Positions 50,806-60,312 are shown, counted from the stretch's first letter. The stretch is 64,000 nucleotides of DNA from Abiotrophia sp938010525 (GCF_938010525.1 NZ_CALLVK010000021.1:186001-250000), one strand, 5' to 3'. The notes: generated by a model from the letters alone, not told the origin. A program made the numbers and translations.

Positions 50806-52149
50806 ATGAATCAACCAAAAAAAGCCTACGGCCTCTTAACTGCTGTAGCGATGATTATTGGGATTGTGGTCGGTTCGGGGATTTACTTCAAGGCTGATGA
50901 CATCCTGACCTATACGGGTGGTAGCCTAGCCCTAGGCTTACTGGTTCTATCCATTGGGGCCAGCAATATCGTCTTCGGTTCCCTATCCTTGTCAGAATTT
51001 GCTAAGTTAGAGACTTCAAGTGGTGGGGTTGTGGCTTACTTAGACCGCTTTATTTCTTCTCGCTTAGCGACTGGCTATGGTTGGTTCTTAGCCTTCGTCA
51101 TGATTCCAAGTGTGGTTGCTGTTGTGTCTTGGGCTTCTGCCATCTACACCGGCTTACTCTTTAATCTTGACCTGAACCTAGGTCAGCAAGTGCTCTTAGG
51201 TATGGCCTATACCCTCTTCTTCATGGCCTTGAACGTCCTCTCTCGTGTCCTCGGGGGTTACTTCCAAACCCTGACCATGTTCGTCAAGATGGTGCCCTTG
51301 GCCCTGATTGTCTTTGCTGGTCTCTTCTGGTCAGCACCCGCACCAAATCTTCCGGATGGTGTTTCCGCAATTGAACCGAGCAATGTGGGCTTAGGTTGGC
51401 TATCGGCCCTAGTTCCCCTGGCCTTCACCTATGAAGGTTGGAACTATGTCGTGACTATTGCACCCGAGCTCAAACATCCAAAACGTGATTTGATTCGTGC
51501 CTTCATTATTGGCCCGCTCATTATTCTCCTAACTTACTTGCTCTTCTTCTATGGCATGGTCCGCATTCTGGGGGCAACTTTCGTGCTATCAACTGGTGAC
51601 CAAGCCATCACCTACGCCCTAACTTCACTCTTAGGTGAACGCGCTGGTAACCTAATTCTAGTCGTGGTGATTATCTCCATGCTAGGGGTCCTCAACGGCC
51701 TCCTCTTAGCTGGGATGCGTCTACCACAGGCCTATGCTGAAAAAGGCATGTTACCAAAAGGTCGCTTGGAAGAGATTCACCCTAAATATCAGGTATCCGT
51801 ACCTTCCGCCGTTCTCTTCACTGCTATTACGGTGGTTTGGCTCTTAATCCATTACCTAACGCAAAAATTCGGGATTATGGGCAAGGGCGATGTCAGCGAA
51901 ATTACCATTGTCTTCAACTACATCTTCTACATCATCCTCTATCTTCGCGTCATCAAACTCAATCGCGAGGGCTTGGCTAGCAATCGCCTGACCAGTCTCT
52001 TTGCTCCAGTGATGGGGATTATCGGGGCTGCTCTGGTCATTGGCGGGAGTTTGATTTCTTCCCTTCAAACTACTTTGGTTTTCAGTTTACTCTGCGCCCT
52101 AGTGATTTTAATCGGATGGCTTTACTCTAAACGCCAAATGCAAAACTAA
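50806..52149 (+). CDS. APC-superfamily amino acid permease
   Basis: A 447-residue permease with twelve hydrophobic segments. TAVAMIIGIVVGSGIYFKAD is the helix-1 glycine motif that binds the amino-acid backbone, and LVPLAFTYEGWNYVVTIAPELKHPKRD is the helix-6/loop motif of the LAT/YkbA-like branch. It is therefore an amino-acid antiporter or symporter; the specific substrate is unknown. AGGAGG precedes the ATG. Monocistronic. Confidence 0.9.
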   Translation: MNQPKKAYGLLTAVAMIIGIVVGSGIYFKADDILTYTGGSLALGLLVLSIGASNIVFGSLSLSEFAKLETSSGGVVAYLDRFISSRLATGYGWFLAFVMIPSVVAVVSWASAIYTGLLFNLDLNLGQQVLLGMAYTLFFMALNVLSRVLGGYFQTLTMFVKMVPLALIVFAGLFWSAPAPNLPDGVSAIEPSNVGLGWLSALVPLAFTYEGWNYVVTIAPELKHPKRDLIRAFIIGPLIILLTYLLFFYGMVRILGATFVLSTGDQAITYALTSLLGERAGNLILVVVIISMLGVLNGLLLAGMRLPQAYAEKGMLPKGRLEEIHPKYQVSVPSAVLFTAITVVWLLIHYLTQKFGIMGKGDVSEITIVFNYIFYIILYLRVIKLNREGLASNRLTSLFAPVMGIIGAALVIGGSLISSLQTTLVFSLLCALVILIGWLYSKRQMQN

Positions 52150-52151
52150 CA

Positions 52152-52184
52152 AAAAGGCTGAGACGCTGTCTCAGCCTTTTTTAT
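52152..52184. terminator. Bidirectional terminator
   Basis: Perfect 13-bp stem aaaaggctgagac (52152-52164) / gtctcagcctttt (52168-52180) with T run, between the convergent permease and chloride channel genes. Confidence 0.92.
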
Positions 52185-52186
52185 TA

Positions 52187-53743
52187 TCATGAATCTTGCG
52201 CTGGTATAGCTAGTTGGGTCATGGCTTGATGCATATTGCCCACAATGCCTTCATCCGTCACCGCAATCAGAATATCGCCTGCCTGCAGGACCATTTTGCC
52301 TTTAGTGATGTATTCTTTCTCGCCACGGCGGATGGTGGCAATCAAAACATCTTCAGGCCACTTAATTGCGGCTACCTTTTGGCCTACTAAGGGACTGTCA
52401 ACGAAAATTGGCACTTCAAAGGTTGTCCGTCGACCTGTCTTGGCTAGATCCTCTTGGTGCAGCATTTTTTCAGCTAATGCCTCATAAATTGGGGGCATCT
52501 TAAGGGCTTCCGCAAGAAGGAAGGCAGATAGGACCACTACTGCTAGCGGCATGAGTTGGTTGAGGCCACCCACCATTTCGCTAACTAGAAGTAAAGCCGT
52601 TAGTGGGGCTTTCCCGATGGCTGCAAAGCCCCCTGCCATAGCGAAGAAAATAAAGCAGAGTAAGAGTTCTTGATCCATGCCGGTAATATTGATAATGAAC
52701 TGACCGTATAAGGCACCTACCAAGGCACCTAGGGACAAGATCGGCAGGAAAATCCCACCTGGCAGACCAGACCCATAAGAAACCATGGAAAATACAAAAC
52801 GTACCAGGAGAATAAGGGCTAGCACTAGGAGTGGCGTCTTAGTGTGAGCTAATTCTAAGATGAGCTCACCACCTCCACCTAGAATATGGGGCGCGACTAA
52901 GCCAATTGGAATAAGCAGCAAGCCAGCCACAATGCCATAAAATGGGGGTTTAACCCAAGGCACTAATTTTGCATAAAGCCGTGGCAAAGCAAAGGTGACA
53001 CGTTGATAGCACCAGCCAAAAAGTGCTAAGAAAATCCCCAAGACTACCAAATAACCGTAATAGGCAACTGGAAATTTAAGATGATTGCCTAAATCAAGAG
53101 CCGGATGATTGCCAAAAGCATGAAGGGAAATAAAGTTGGCCGTCACCGTTGCCGTCAAAGTCGTCAAGGCAACAGTCGGACTGAAACTATGGTGGACCTC
53201 CTCCAAGACGAAGAGTAAGCCCGCAATAGGAGCATTAAAGGCCGCTGCTAGGCCGGCCCCTGCCCCACTGGAAATCAGGATATTTTCTTGGACACGATTG
53301 CTCTTGGCTAGCTTAGCCACCCCTTGTCCAACCGCTGAGCCCAACTGAATGGAGGGACCCTCGCGACCCAGGAAAAGTCCGGACCCAATGGCAATACCGC
53401 CCCCAACAAATTTCTTCCAGAGAATTGACCACCAGTTGAGGGTTAGATGCCCTTGAAGCTGGAGCTCCACCTGTGGAATCCCGCTCCCCTTGATATAGGG
53501 TTCACTTCGGACAATTAAGCCTAGCAAATAGCCTAGCACTATGGTCCCCGCAATATAAGGCAAAATCAGCCAAGGGTTGGCCTGCATGGCCTGATAAGCC
53601 GATACCACCCAAGACAGGACAAAACCTATTAGGAAGCGGAAGGCCGACACAATCAACCCGACTAAGACCCCGACTAAGAGTCCCGCCATGACATATCGTG
53701 TCTTATTACGGCGAGCCGCAAATTCTTGAAATCTACTACGCAT
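52187..53743 (-). CDS. ClC chloride channel/antiporter with RCK_C domain
   Basis: A 518-residue ClC protein. Ion-path motifs GSGIPQVE, GREGPSIQLGSAVGQG and GLPGGIFLPILSLGA (gating and selectivity loops) lie within the membrane domain of about 430 residues. A TrkA-C/RCK_C domain follows (FVDSPLVGQKVAAIKWPEDVLIATIRRGE, then LQAGDILIAVTDE) and probably senses a ligand such as a cyclic dinucleotide. The GREGP glutamate suggests H+/Cl- (or F-) exchange. AGGTGATGG precedes the ATG. Confidence 0.92.
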   Translation of the reverse strand: MRSRFQEFAARRNKTRYVMAGLLVGVLVGLIVSAFRFLIGFVLSWVVSAYQAMQANPWLILPYIAGTIVLGYLLGLIVRSEPYIKGSGIPQVELQLQGHLTLNWWSILWKKFVGGGIAIGSGLFLGREGPSIQLGSAVGQGVAKLAKSNRVQENILISSGAGAGLAAAFNAPIAGLLFVLEEVHHSFSPTVALTTLTATVTANFISLHAFGNHPALDLGNHLKFPVAYYGYLVVLGIFLALFGWCYQRVTFALPRLYAKLVPWVKPPFYGIVAGLLLIPIGLVAPHILGGGGELILELAHTKTPLLVLALILLVRFVFSMVSYGSGLPGGIFLPILSLGALVGALYGQFIINITGMDQELLLCFIFFAMAGGFAAIGKAPLTALLLVSEMVGGLNQLMPLAVVVLSAFLLAEALKMPPIYEALAEKMLHQEDLAKTGRRTTFEVPIFVDSPLVGQKVAAIKWPEDVLIATIRRGEKEYITKGKMVLQAGDILIAVTDEGIVGNMHQAMTQLAIPAQDS

Positions 53744-53765
53744 ACCATCACCTCTTCTAGTGAAT

Positions 53766-53796
53766 ATTATAGCAAAAAATTGTCGGGCTGTGGCAA
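53766..53796 (-). promoter_or_regulatory. Promoter of the ClC gene
   Basis: TATAAT (53766-53771) with TGC directly before it (extended -10) and TTGCCA (53791-53796) at 19 nt on the minus strand. Confidence 0.5.
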
Positions 53797-53801
53797 AAAT
53801 A

Positions 53802-55277
53802 TTAATTACTAATACCCATCCCTTGGCTCACGCACCAGGCATGAACATCCTCAATCACCTGATCCGCCATCTGACGGAATTCCCGATCATCGACCTTGAG
53901 GACATAGCGGTAGATGCCCTGGGCCAATTGGAAGGAGAGACAGGCATCTAGCAGGGGGCTTGGTTCTTCCAGGGGTAGAATCTTGCGGTAGCCCGCTAGG
54001 AAGGCTTGGCGTTCTTCTGGTTGCTTGACTTCACGCAGCCAGAGCTTAGCTAATTCACGCCAGGGAATATCAACTACAAGACGCTCAAAGTCAATAACCG
54101 CCCACTCATCTCCCCTACACTTGAGGTTACGCCAAGAGTAATCCCCATGCAGAACAGTTTGCGGAAGGCTGGCATACTCCACATCGATTTGCTCAAAACG
54201 AGCTTGGAAAAAGTCATAGAGTGGTGCCAGCCTTGCCGCTTCAGAGCTGCCTAGTAAATCCTGGCGCCAGCTAATTATTTGCTGACTGAGAGGCGGTTGA
54301 CGCCGCAAATGATTAGCTAAAGGTGCTAGCTTCAAATGCGTTTGGGCTAAGAGCTCACCTAGCTTGCCTAAATCTTCAAGGCTTGGCGTCACCACTGGGG
54401 CTAGTTCCTGCCAGTCTTGAATGAGAACATGGCGTCCCTCTAGAACTAGATCCGCGACATACCAATCAGGCCAGATTGCCAGAAGACCTAGCTTATCCCG
54501 ATTAAACTTGTCTGCTTCCGCATACACCTTGACGAAATAGCGCCGTTGATACTGAGGCAAGTCTGCTCGGAAAACCGCGTTAAGCGATAGATGGTCCAAA
54601 GGTGTCAAATGAGCTGACAAAGATGCCGCTAACTTAGCCTGAAATGCTAGTGTGACGGGCCCATCATGAGGCACAAACCAATCTAGAATATCCTTTAACT
54701 GCGTCATGACGCGTTGCTGGCTAGTCTCTGCTCCGATAAAATTAATGCTTCCTACCCCGGCAGCCAAGGCACACTCAATATCTAGGTCGCGGTCGCCAAC
54801 ATAGTAGGTTTGAGCCGGATCCAATTGATATTTATCTAAGAGATAGTGAACCCCTTGAGGGTCAGGTTTACGCTTAAAACCTGCTTCAATCGTGATAACC
54901 TCATCAAAATAGTCCGTCCAACCCAATCGGTCCAAGACTTGAAAGGCTGCCTTGTCCTTATGGGTGTAGACAAAGTGGCGATGGCCCGCTTGCTTCAAGC
55001 CAGCCAGTATAGCATCTGCCCCATCCATGGGGCCAATCTGCTCGTCCCGAGCAGCGGTCGCTTGTTTGAGTCTGGCCACAAAAGAGTCGCGGTCCACCTG
55101 ACCTGATGCTACTAGCCCAGCAATGAGGTCACGGATGGAATAATCAATAATATAGGATGCTACCACGTCTCGATCGAAGCTGAGGCCGAATTCTTGATAG
55201 GTTTCGGCTAGCGCCTCTAGGGTATGGGGATAGGAATTAATGAGGGTCCCGTCCAAGTCCCAGATAAAGTTGGCCAT
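53802..55277 (-). CDS. Fused HAD phosphatase and aminoglycoside-phosphotransferase-like kinase
   Basis: A 491-residue two-domain protein. Residues 1-210 are a HAD hydrolase of the phosphoglycolate phosphatase type: FIWDLDGTLINSY (nucleophile Asp), YTHKDK, FKRKPDP and YYVGDRDLDIECA. Residues about 225-491 are an APH/choline-kinase fold: YFVKVYAE (ATP Lys), VLHGDYSWRNLK (catalytic HGDxxxxN) and VIDFERL (metal Asp). The pairing of a phosphatase and a kinase in one chain is unusual. The ATG at 55277 has AAGGAG upstream. It follows a Gfo/Idh oxidoreductase by 42 nt. The substrate is unknown; antibiotic resistance should not be assumed. Confidence 0.82.
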   Translation of the reverse strand: MANFIWDLDGTLINSYPHTLEALAETYQEFGLSFDRDVVASYIIDYSIRDLIAGLVASGQVDRDSFVARLKQATAARDEQIGPMDGADAILAGLKQAGHRHFVYTHKDKAAFQVLDRLGWTDYFDEVITIEAGFKRKPDPQGVHYLLDKYQLDPAQTYYVGDRDLDIECALAAGVGSINFIGAETSQQRVMTQLKDILDWFVPHDGPVTLAFQAKLAASLSAHLTPLDHLSLNAVFRADLPQYQRRYFVKVYAEADKFNRDKLGLLAIWPDWYVADLVLEGRHVLIQDWQELAPVVTPSLEDLGKLGELLAQTHLKLAPLANHLRRQPPLSQQIISWRQDLLGSSEAARLAPLYDFFQARFEQIDVEYASLPQTVLHGDYSWRNLKCRGDEWAVIDFERLVVDIPWRELAKLWLREVKQPEERQAFLAGYRKILPLEEPSPLLDACLSFQLAQGIYRYVLKVDDREFRQMADQVIEDVHAWCVSQGMGISN

Positions 55278-55319
55278 GGGCGTCAACTCCTTTTCTTGAA
55301 TTAAGTTATTTGCTGAATA

Positions 55320-56369
55320 CTAAGGTGCTACTTGCCAACTAGCCTTCAGACTGGCGATACCGGCTTCTAGTATTTCCAACTGAAGCAGGGTCTCTTGCGG
55401 TTGAACGCGACGAGGCGCCCCTTCTCTGAGTGTGGCATAGAGGGCCTGATAGACGCGACCATAATCTCCCCTTTGACTCTGGATAGCTTGTCGGACTAGG
55501 TGCCCCTCTTGATCGAGGCTAGACAGAATGCCATAGTGCTCAGGCCTATCCAAACCAAAATCAGGCTGGTCTGGCATATAGAAGGCCTTGAGATCTTCCT
55601 CCTGGCGGTCCTTGCTTGCCTTGATAAAGGAACCCTTACTCCCATAAAGTTGGAAGGAAGGCCGTTCCTCTAGGCGGAAGTAGGAGGATTTAACGGAAAC
55701 CTTGAGGGGACCATAATAGAGATCCAGGTCGAAGTAGTCATTCATCCGATTGGGGCCTAAGAGCGAGCGAACATCGTAGACCACCCGGTCAGGCCGACCA
55801 AAATAGGCAATCACTTGATCTAAGGTGTGGCAGGCGTGGCTGTAGAGAAAGCTTGAATTGAGAGTAAACGTTTCTTGTCCTTGCGGAACTTCTGGTCGAT
55901 AGTAATCAAAGTGCATCTCAACTTCCAGCAAATCGCCTAGCTTGCCCGACTCGATAACCTCAAGGCTGGTCAGGTAGTCCGAATCATAGCGACGATTTTG
56001 ATAACACTCTAGGTGTAGGCCTAATCCTTCCGCCAAGCCAAAGAGCTCGCGCGCCTCTTGGGCAGTCGCTAAAAAAGGCTTCTCACACAGAACGTGTTTA
56101 CCTGCTAGGAGGGCCTGTTTAATATAGTCATAGTGGGAGTCCAGGGGCGTCGTGATGACCACCAAGTCCACTTCTGGGTCGCCCAAAATAGCCGCCAAGT
56201 CCTGACTATAGTGGATATCTGGGCGTTTGGGCCAAGCAAAGTTAAAATGCCGGACATAGACACTTTTGACTCGAAACAAATGGGGCAGTTGATCGACAAA
56301 GGGTAGGTGATAGCGGTTAGTACTCTTGCCATTGCCGATATAGGCTAGAGTGAGGGGCTGAGTGGTCAT
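55320..56369 (-). CDS. Gfo/Idh/MocA-family oxidoreductase
   Basis: A 349-residue NAD(P)-dependent sugar or inositol dehydrogenase-like protein. The Rossmann start LAYIGNGKSTNRYHLPF, DLVVITTPLDSHYDYIKQALLAGKHVLCEKPF (EKP catalytic Lys) and the His in YSHACHTLDQVI match the family. GAGG-containing AAAGGAGG precedes the ATG at 56369; a longer in-frame start at 56450 has no ribosome site. The first gene of a pair with the HAD-APH fusion. Confidence 0.88.
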   Translation of the reverse strand: MTTQPLTLAYIGNGKSTNRYHLPFVDQLPHLFRVKSVYVRHFNFAWPKRPDIHYSQDLAAILGDPEVDLVVITTPLDSHYDYIKQALLAGKHVLCEKPFLATAQEARELFGLAEGLGLHLECYQNRRYDSDYLTSLEVIESGKLGDLLEVEMHFDYYRPEVPQGQETFTLNSSFLYSHACHTLDQVIAYFGRPDRVVYDVRSLLGPNRMNDYFDLDLYYGPLKVSVKSSYFRLEERPSFQLYGSKGSFIKASKDRQEEDLKAFYMPDQPDFGLDRPEHYGILSSLDQEGHLVRQAIQSQRGDYGRVYQALYATLREGAPRRVQPQETLLQLEILEAGIASLKASWQVAP

Positions 56370-56493
56370 AGCGTTGCCTCCTTTTGCTAGTGACGAGAAA
56401 TAGCGAAATCTACGCTGACTTAAGTTGCTAATTACTTCTATTATACGCAATGATGAGGGCTATCGACAAGCGCTTTCTATTCCCTGCCCCCAG

Positions 56494-56534
56494 AGACAAA
56501 AACCAGGCTAGAGTTCAAGCTCTAGCCTGGTTTT
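56494..56534 (-). terminator. Terminator of the queH-GNAT pair
   Basis: Perfect 15-bp stem aaaaccaggctagag (56499-56513) / ctctagcctggtttt (56520-56534) with T5 on the minus strand, 45 nt after the GNAT stop. Confidence 0.9.
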
Positions 56535-56579
56535 CCTGTCCGGTAACTCACCACTAGACAGTACCGGTTCCATTTTAGC

Positions 56580-57179
56580 CTATGCATAAGAAGCGCGCTC
56601 GCGACGACGAGCCCAGTCTGATTTGAGTAGGCCATAACGTAAATCATCGATACGGACATCATCCAACTGATGTCTGCCCCGCAAACATGCTTCTAGGGAA
56701 AAGCCACATTTGCGTAAGACTGACTGACTCTGTTCATTACTGCTATAGCAGGACGCCTCTAATTTATAGAGATTCAACAAGCCAAAAGCCACCTCGGTAA
56801 AGGCCGATACAGCTTCGGGTGCAATGCCCCGCCCCCAATAAGTTGGATGCAGTACATAGCCAATCTCTAAAATATCTGGCCCCAGACGATCGATAAAATC
56901 AATAGAGCCAATCACTCGGTCAATTCCCTTAAGGGTAATACCGTAACCAATCGGCACCCTGCGATAACTCATTTCCTGAGGAAAGACTTGGGTAAAGTAG
57001 GTAATTTCTTGTTCTAGACTCCGAATGCGTGGGAAACCCGCGGCCTGAGCCACGGTATCCAAATGAGCATAAGCAAACATATCTTCTGCGTCCGCCAAGG
57101 TCCGCTTGCGCAGGACTAGGCGATTGGTCTCCACGCGTGGCAAGTGGTTGTCCACCACGCCACCAAATATCTTAATCAT
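56580..57179 (-). CDS. RimJ/RimL-type GNAT acetyltransferase
   Basis: A 199-residue acetyltransferase: RVETNRLVLRKRTLADAEDMF at the N-terminus, IGSIDFIDRL, EIGYVLHPTYWGRGIAPEA (acetyl-CoA loop) and NEQSQSVLRKCGFSLEA, the typical RimJ/L order. It would acetylate a protein N-terminus or small molecule. The ATG at 57179 lies inside the end of queH (8-bp overlap), with GGAGG upstream, so it is translationally coupled to queH. The longer in-frame start is discarded. Confidence 0.88.
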   Translation of the reverse strand: MIKIFGGVVDNHLPRVETNRLVLRKRTLADAEDMFAYAHLDTVAQAAGFPRIRSLEQEITYFTQVFPQEMSYRRVPIGYGITLKGIDRVIGSIDFIDRLGPDILEIGYVLHPTYWGRGIAPEAVSAFTEVAFGLLNLYKLEASCYSSNEQSQSVLRKCGFSLEACLRGRHQLDDVRIDDLRYGLLKSDWARRRERASYA

Positions 57180-57969
57180 GGTTTTCTTTGGCCTCCTTCG
57201 CCTTGCTCCTGCCAAAGTTAAATGAAATCTTGTCCCAATTCTCATGCTTATCCTTGAGATAAGCCAAGGCTTCCTTATTCACCTCCCGTAAGTCCACCCC
57301 TTGTTGCTTGGCTGCAAAGACACAGCCACAATAACACTGGCGATAGACATCGTATTCGCGGCACATAACGATTGAACGCTCATAGCCTTTATTCTTCTTA
57401 AAATCACTTGGTAAGTAGTTAACATCATAGAGTTGTTGAACCTCTAGCCCCAATTCATTAATGAGCTGACTATTTTTCTTAGGGGATAGGGTCAGAGCCG
57501 AACCAAAGTAGTCAAAGCCCAATTCTTGGGCCACTTGAGCCACTCGGTCTAGTCGCATATTAAAGCAAGCTGAGCAACGCTCGCCCCCTTCTTCTTCTTC
57601 AGCCAATTGATGGAACATGACCATACGCGTAAAGACTTCTGGCCGATATTCATCTTCAATAAAGCCCGCCTGATGGCCAGTTCGTTCATTGAATTGGTCA
57701 ATAAAGCGCTTCTGCTCATGGGCTCGGCGCTGATACTCAGACTTAGGATGAATATTGGAGTTAGAGAAGAAGATGGTCACCTCCGCGTGTTGGCAGAGAA
57801 ATTCGAGGGTGGAAGTCGAACATGGCGCACAACAAGAATGCAAGAGGATGGTTGGCTTGTCTTCCTGGGCCTCCCATTTAACAATCATTTTGCGTAAGAC
57901 CTTGTCATAGTTAATGGTCTGATTCTTCAGACGTCGTAAGACTTCTTCTGCGTTAATCTTAGCATGCAT
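57172..57969 (-). CDS. queH: Epoxyqueuosine reductase QueH
   Basis: A 265-residue enzyme for the last step of tRNA queuosine synthesis, epoxyqueuosine to queuosine. It has LLHSCCAPCS (iron-sulfur/redox cysteines), the ATP-type-like VTIFFSNSNIHP, RCSACFNMRL, FGSALTLSPKK and YRQCYCGCVFA, all signatures of QueH. It replaces QueG in this lineage. AAGGAG precedes the ATG at 57969. The downstream GNAT gene overlaps it. Confidence 0.93.
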   Translation of the reverse strand: MHAKINAEEVLRRLKNQTINYDKVLRKMIVKWEAQEDKPTILLHSCCAPCSTSTLEFLCQHAEVTIFFSNSNIHPKSEYQRRAHEQKRFIDQFNERTGHQAGFIEDEYRPEVFTRMVMFHQLAEEEEGGERCSACFNMRLDRVAQVAQELGFDYFGSALTLSPKKNSQLINELGLEVQQLYDVNYLPSDFKKNKGYERSIVMCREYDVYRQCYCGCVFAAKQQGVDLREVNKEALAYLKDKHENWDKISFNFGRSKAKEAKENHD

Positions 57970-58084
57970 GGCCTCATCTCCTTCCCGCCTTTATCTACCT
58001 ATAGTATACCATAAAACCGGTACCATGGAAGACTTGGCCCCTATTTTTATTTGCGGTCTCACTTAGTGTTTCTTTTCAGATAAA

Positions 58085-58120
58085 GCGAATGGGGCACCGC
58101 TCCTGCAGTGCCCCATTCGC
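58085..58120 (-). terminator. Terminator of the P-loop kinase gene
   Basis: Perfect 13-bp stem gcgaatggggcac (58085-58097) / gtgccccattcgc (58108-58120), followed by TTTAT on the minus strand. Confidence 0.75.
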
Positions 58121-58122
58121 TT

Positions 58123-58638
58123 CTATAAGTCAATATCTAGCTGATAATCATCCTGAATCAGAAGATAGTTGGCGCCCGTTTGCTTAGCCTGAGCTAGCTG
58201 TCTGGCATTGTCCCGCAAGACGCTGTCTAGGGTACACCAAGTGTCATCTACCCTTTGTTCAATGGCATTGGCATGTGCTTTGATATCGGCAAAGTGCTTT
58301 CTAATATAATCCTCACTCATGATTAGGCAATAATACTTAATCTGGCTAAGTTCGTCTGCTTCAAAATCCTTGGCCCAACCAAAAGGGATATAGCAGCCTT
58401 CTACTATCAAATTTTGCCCATTCTCAATGGCTGTTTTAATCATCTCCCGCACAATCGGCCAGAGAAATTCGGTCAAGGTCTGATCATCCGTCATGGCATG
58501 ATGGGGACTATGGCCACTCCGAATCAAGCCCATTTTTAGATGGTCGATGGATAGGTAGGGATAATGATATTTTTCCAATAGTCTCTGCGCGAGTAGGGTT
58601 TTGCCTGTATGAGACGCCCCCGTAATTAAGATAATCAT
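58123..58638 (-). CDS. Small P-loop kinase-like protein
   Basis: A 171-residue protein with Walker A GASHTGKT at residues 7-14, a substrate segment YLSIDHLKMGLIRSG and NLIVEGCYIP, in the order of 2-phosphoglycerate kinase/adenylylate-type P-loop kinases. A lid region with Arg (EQRVDDTWC, RDNARQL) follows. The substrate is unknown; a zeta-toxin relation was considered but no antitoxin gene is present. Ribosome site GAGGAAAG lies about 10 nt upstream. Confidence 0.7.
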   Translation of the reverse strand: MIILITGASHTGKTLLAQRLLEKYHYPYLSIDHLKMGLIRSGHSPHHAMTDDQTLTEFLWPIVREMIKTAIENGQNLIVEGCYIPFGWAKDFEADELSQIKYYCLIMSEDYIRKHFADIKAHANAIEQRVDDTWCTLDSVLRDNARQLAQAKQTGANYLLIQDDYQLDIDL

Positions 58639-58707
58639 ACTCTTTCTTTCCTCTCAAATTCTATAGAAGAAGAGGCAGAGACGCTATGTCTCTACCCCTT
58701 TAGAAGT

Positions 58708-60084
58708 CTAGTTTTCTTCATTTTCTTCGTCACCAAATTCTTCTTCTTCGAAGTCTTGGTAGTCAAAATCAGTGGTCAAGGTACGCTCCGCATCTAATGT
58801 CAGCAGCACCCAACGAATACGGCCATTTTCAATTTGCGTGGTCGTTAAGACATAGTCGTTAACCCGCACCGACAAGCGTTCATCATCATCTGGCACATAG
58901 CCGATAATTTGAATCATGAGGCCGGCAATCGTCTCCACGTCCTCTGACCGCACAGACTCATTGAAGGTCGCATTAAACTTATCTAAGGTCACCCCGCCAT
59001 CAACTTCCCAGTGGGTCTCGTCAATGGCCTGGAAGGATTCACTGTTGATATCGGACTCGTCTTCGATTTCCCCGACAATCTCTTCAATTAAGTCTTCTAG
59101 GGTGACAATCCCTTCGACACCGCCGTATTCATCCTTGAGGATGGCCAAATGGGTTTGTTCGCGACGGAACTCTAAGAGTAGGTCATCTGTGTAGATGGTA
59201 TCCGGCACAAACATTGGTTCATTGGCAATCTCACGTAAGTCTATGTTATCAAAGCCATGTTGGCGCGAGGCACGTAAGAGGTTTTTAACGTGAATCACAC
59301 CAATCACATTGTCCTTATCCCCTTCATAGAGTGGAATCCGCGAGAAAGGACTATCTAATAAGGCATTGATATTTTCTTCTAGCGGATCTTCAATATCAAT
59401 CATCTGGGTGTCTGTCCGAGGCACCATGACCTCACGGGCCAACTTACTATCAAGCGATAGCACGCCCTGCATCATAGCAAACTCATCCGTGTCAATGGCC
59501 CCATCGTTACGGCTGTTGGCCAAGAGGGCCTTCATCTCACTACGGGTGAATTTTTCTTCTTCTTTGGTAAAATCAATTGGCGTCAGTCGCTTCAAAAGCC
59601 CCGTTGAAGCCGTCAGCAAGCCCACAAAAGGCTTGGCTAACCACTGAGTAACAGAGATAAAGCCCGCCGTGCCTAAGGCAATCTCTTCAGGCATCTGAAG
59701 GGCGACCTGCTTAGGATAAAGTTCCCCTAAAACCAGGGTTAAATAAGATAAAACAAAGGTGACAATCAAAATCGCGACTGCTTTTCCGCCCGGCAGACTT
59801 GGCAGCCAAGTCATAATTCGATCTGCAAAGGTGGTTGCAGCCGACGCACTAGAGAAGAAGCCCGCTAAGGTGATGGCAACTTGAATGGTAGCCAAAAAGT
59901 CATCCGACTTATCCAAAAGTTTCATCACGCGTTGGGCTTTGACATTGCCTGATTCCGCCAGTTGAGTCATTTTTTGTTGGTTGAGCGAGACGAAGGCAAT
60001 CTCTGATGCCGAGAAAATCGCATTAATAAAGGTCAGTACTAAGATTAATAAGATTTGTGTACTTAAATTCCCCGAGGGGTCCAT
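58708..60084 (-). CDS. CNNM/CorC-type transporter (hemolysin family)
   Basis: A 458-residue membrane protein: a DUF21 domain with four hydrophobic segments (FINAIFSASEIAFVSLNQQ, AITLAGFFSSA, VLGELYPKQVAL), a pair of CBS domains (REVMVPRTDTQMIDI, IGVIHVKNLL, YGGVEGIVTLEDLIEEIVGEI) and a C-terminal CorC_HlyC domain (DGGVTLDKFNATF). Such proteins affect Mg2+ or other cation export; hemolysis is a historical name. The C-terminal tail is very acidic. The ATG at 60084 has AAGGAG upstream; the longer start at 60171 is discarded. Confidence 0.92.
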   Translation of the reverse strand: MDPSGNLSTQILLILVLTFINAIFSASEIAFVSLNQQKMTQLAESGNVKAQRVMKLLDKSDDFLATIQVAITLAGFFSSASAATTFADRIMTWLPSLPGGKAVAILIVTFVLSYLTLVLGELYPKQVALQMPEEIALGTAGFISVTQWLAKPFVGLLTASTGLLKRLTPIDFTKEEEKFTRSEMKALLANSRNDGAIDTDEFAMMQGVLSLDSKLAREVMVPRTDTQMIDIEDPLEENINALLDSPFSRIPLYEGDKDNVIGVIHVKNLLRASRQHGFDNIDLREIANEPMFVPDTIYTDDLLLEFRREQTHLAILKDEYGGVEGIVTLEDLIEEIVGEIEDESDINSESFQAIDETHWEVDGGVTLDKFNATFNESVRSEDVETIAGLMIQIIGYVPDDDERLSVRVNDYVLTTTQIENGRIRWVLLTLDAERTLTTDFDYQDFEEEEFGDEENEEN

Positions 60085-60227
60085 TGTCGTCAATCTCCTT
60101 TTGCTTTTACAATATAATGTTAAGTTTAATAATAGGTAAAAATGATGCAAAATGCAAGAGCTAGGGACCAATAATACGTTTTCTTTTAGATATTTTTAAT
60201 ATTATATGAGATATCCATGAGAAAACA

Positions 60228-60256
60228 TTGTGTTTTGTCCTTATTTTTGATACACT
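60228..60256 (+). promoter_or_regulatory. Candidate promoter of the CBS-protein gene
   Basis: TTGTGT (60228-60233), 17-nt spacer, TACACT (60251-60256). The leader then has a small GCCCC/GGGGC hairpin before the ribosome site. Confidence 0.4.
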
Positions 60257-60312
60257 ATACGAGATTGGGCCCCATTTTAAGGGGCAAAAGTTCCCCAGAA
60301 AGGAGTACCGCT

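Noticed and set aside
53802..55277. Aminoglycoside resistance gene
   Set aside because: The APH-like half is fused to a HAD phosphatase and sits in a metabolic operon; the APH fold is shared by many sugar and choline kinases.
58123..58638. Zeta-type toxin
   Set aside because: P-loop and size fit loosely, but there is no antitoxin gene and the residues fit small-molecule kinases better.
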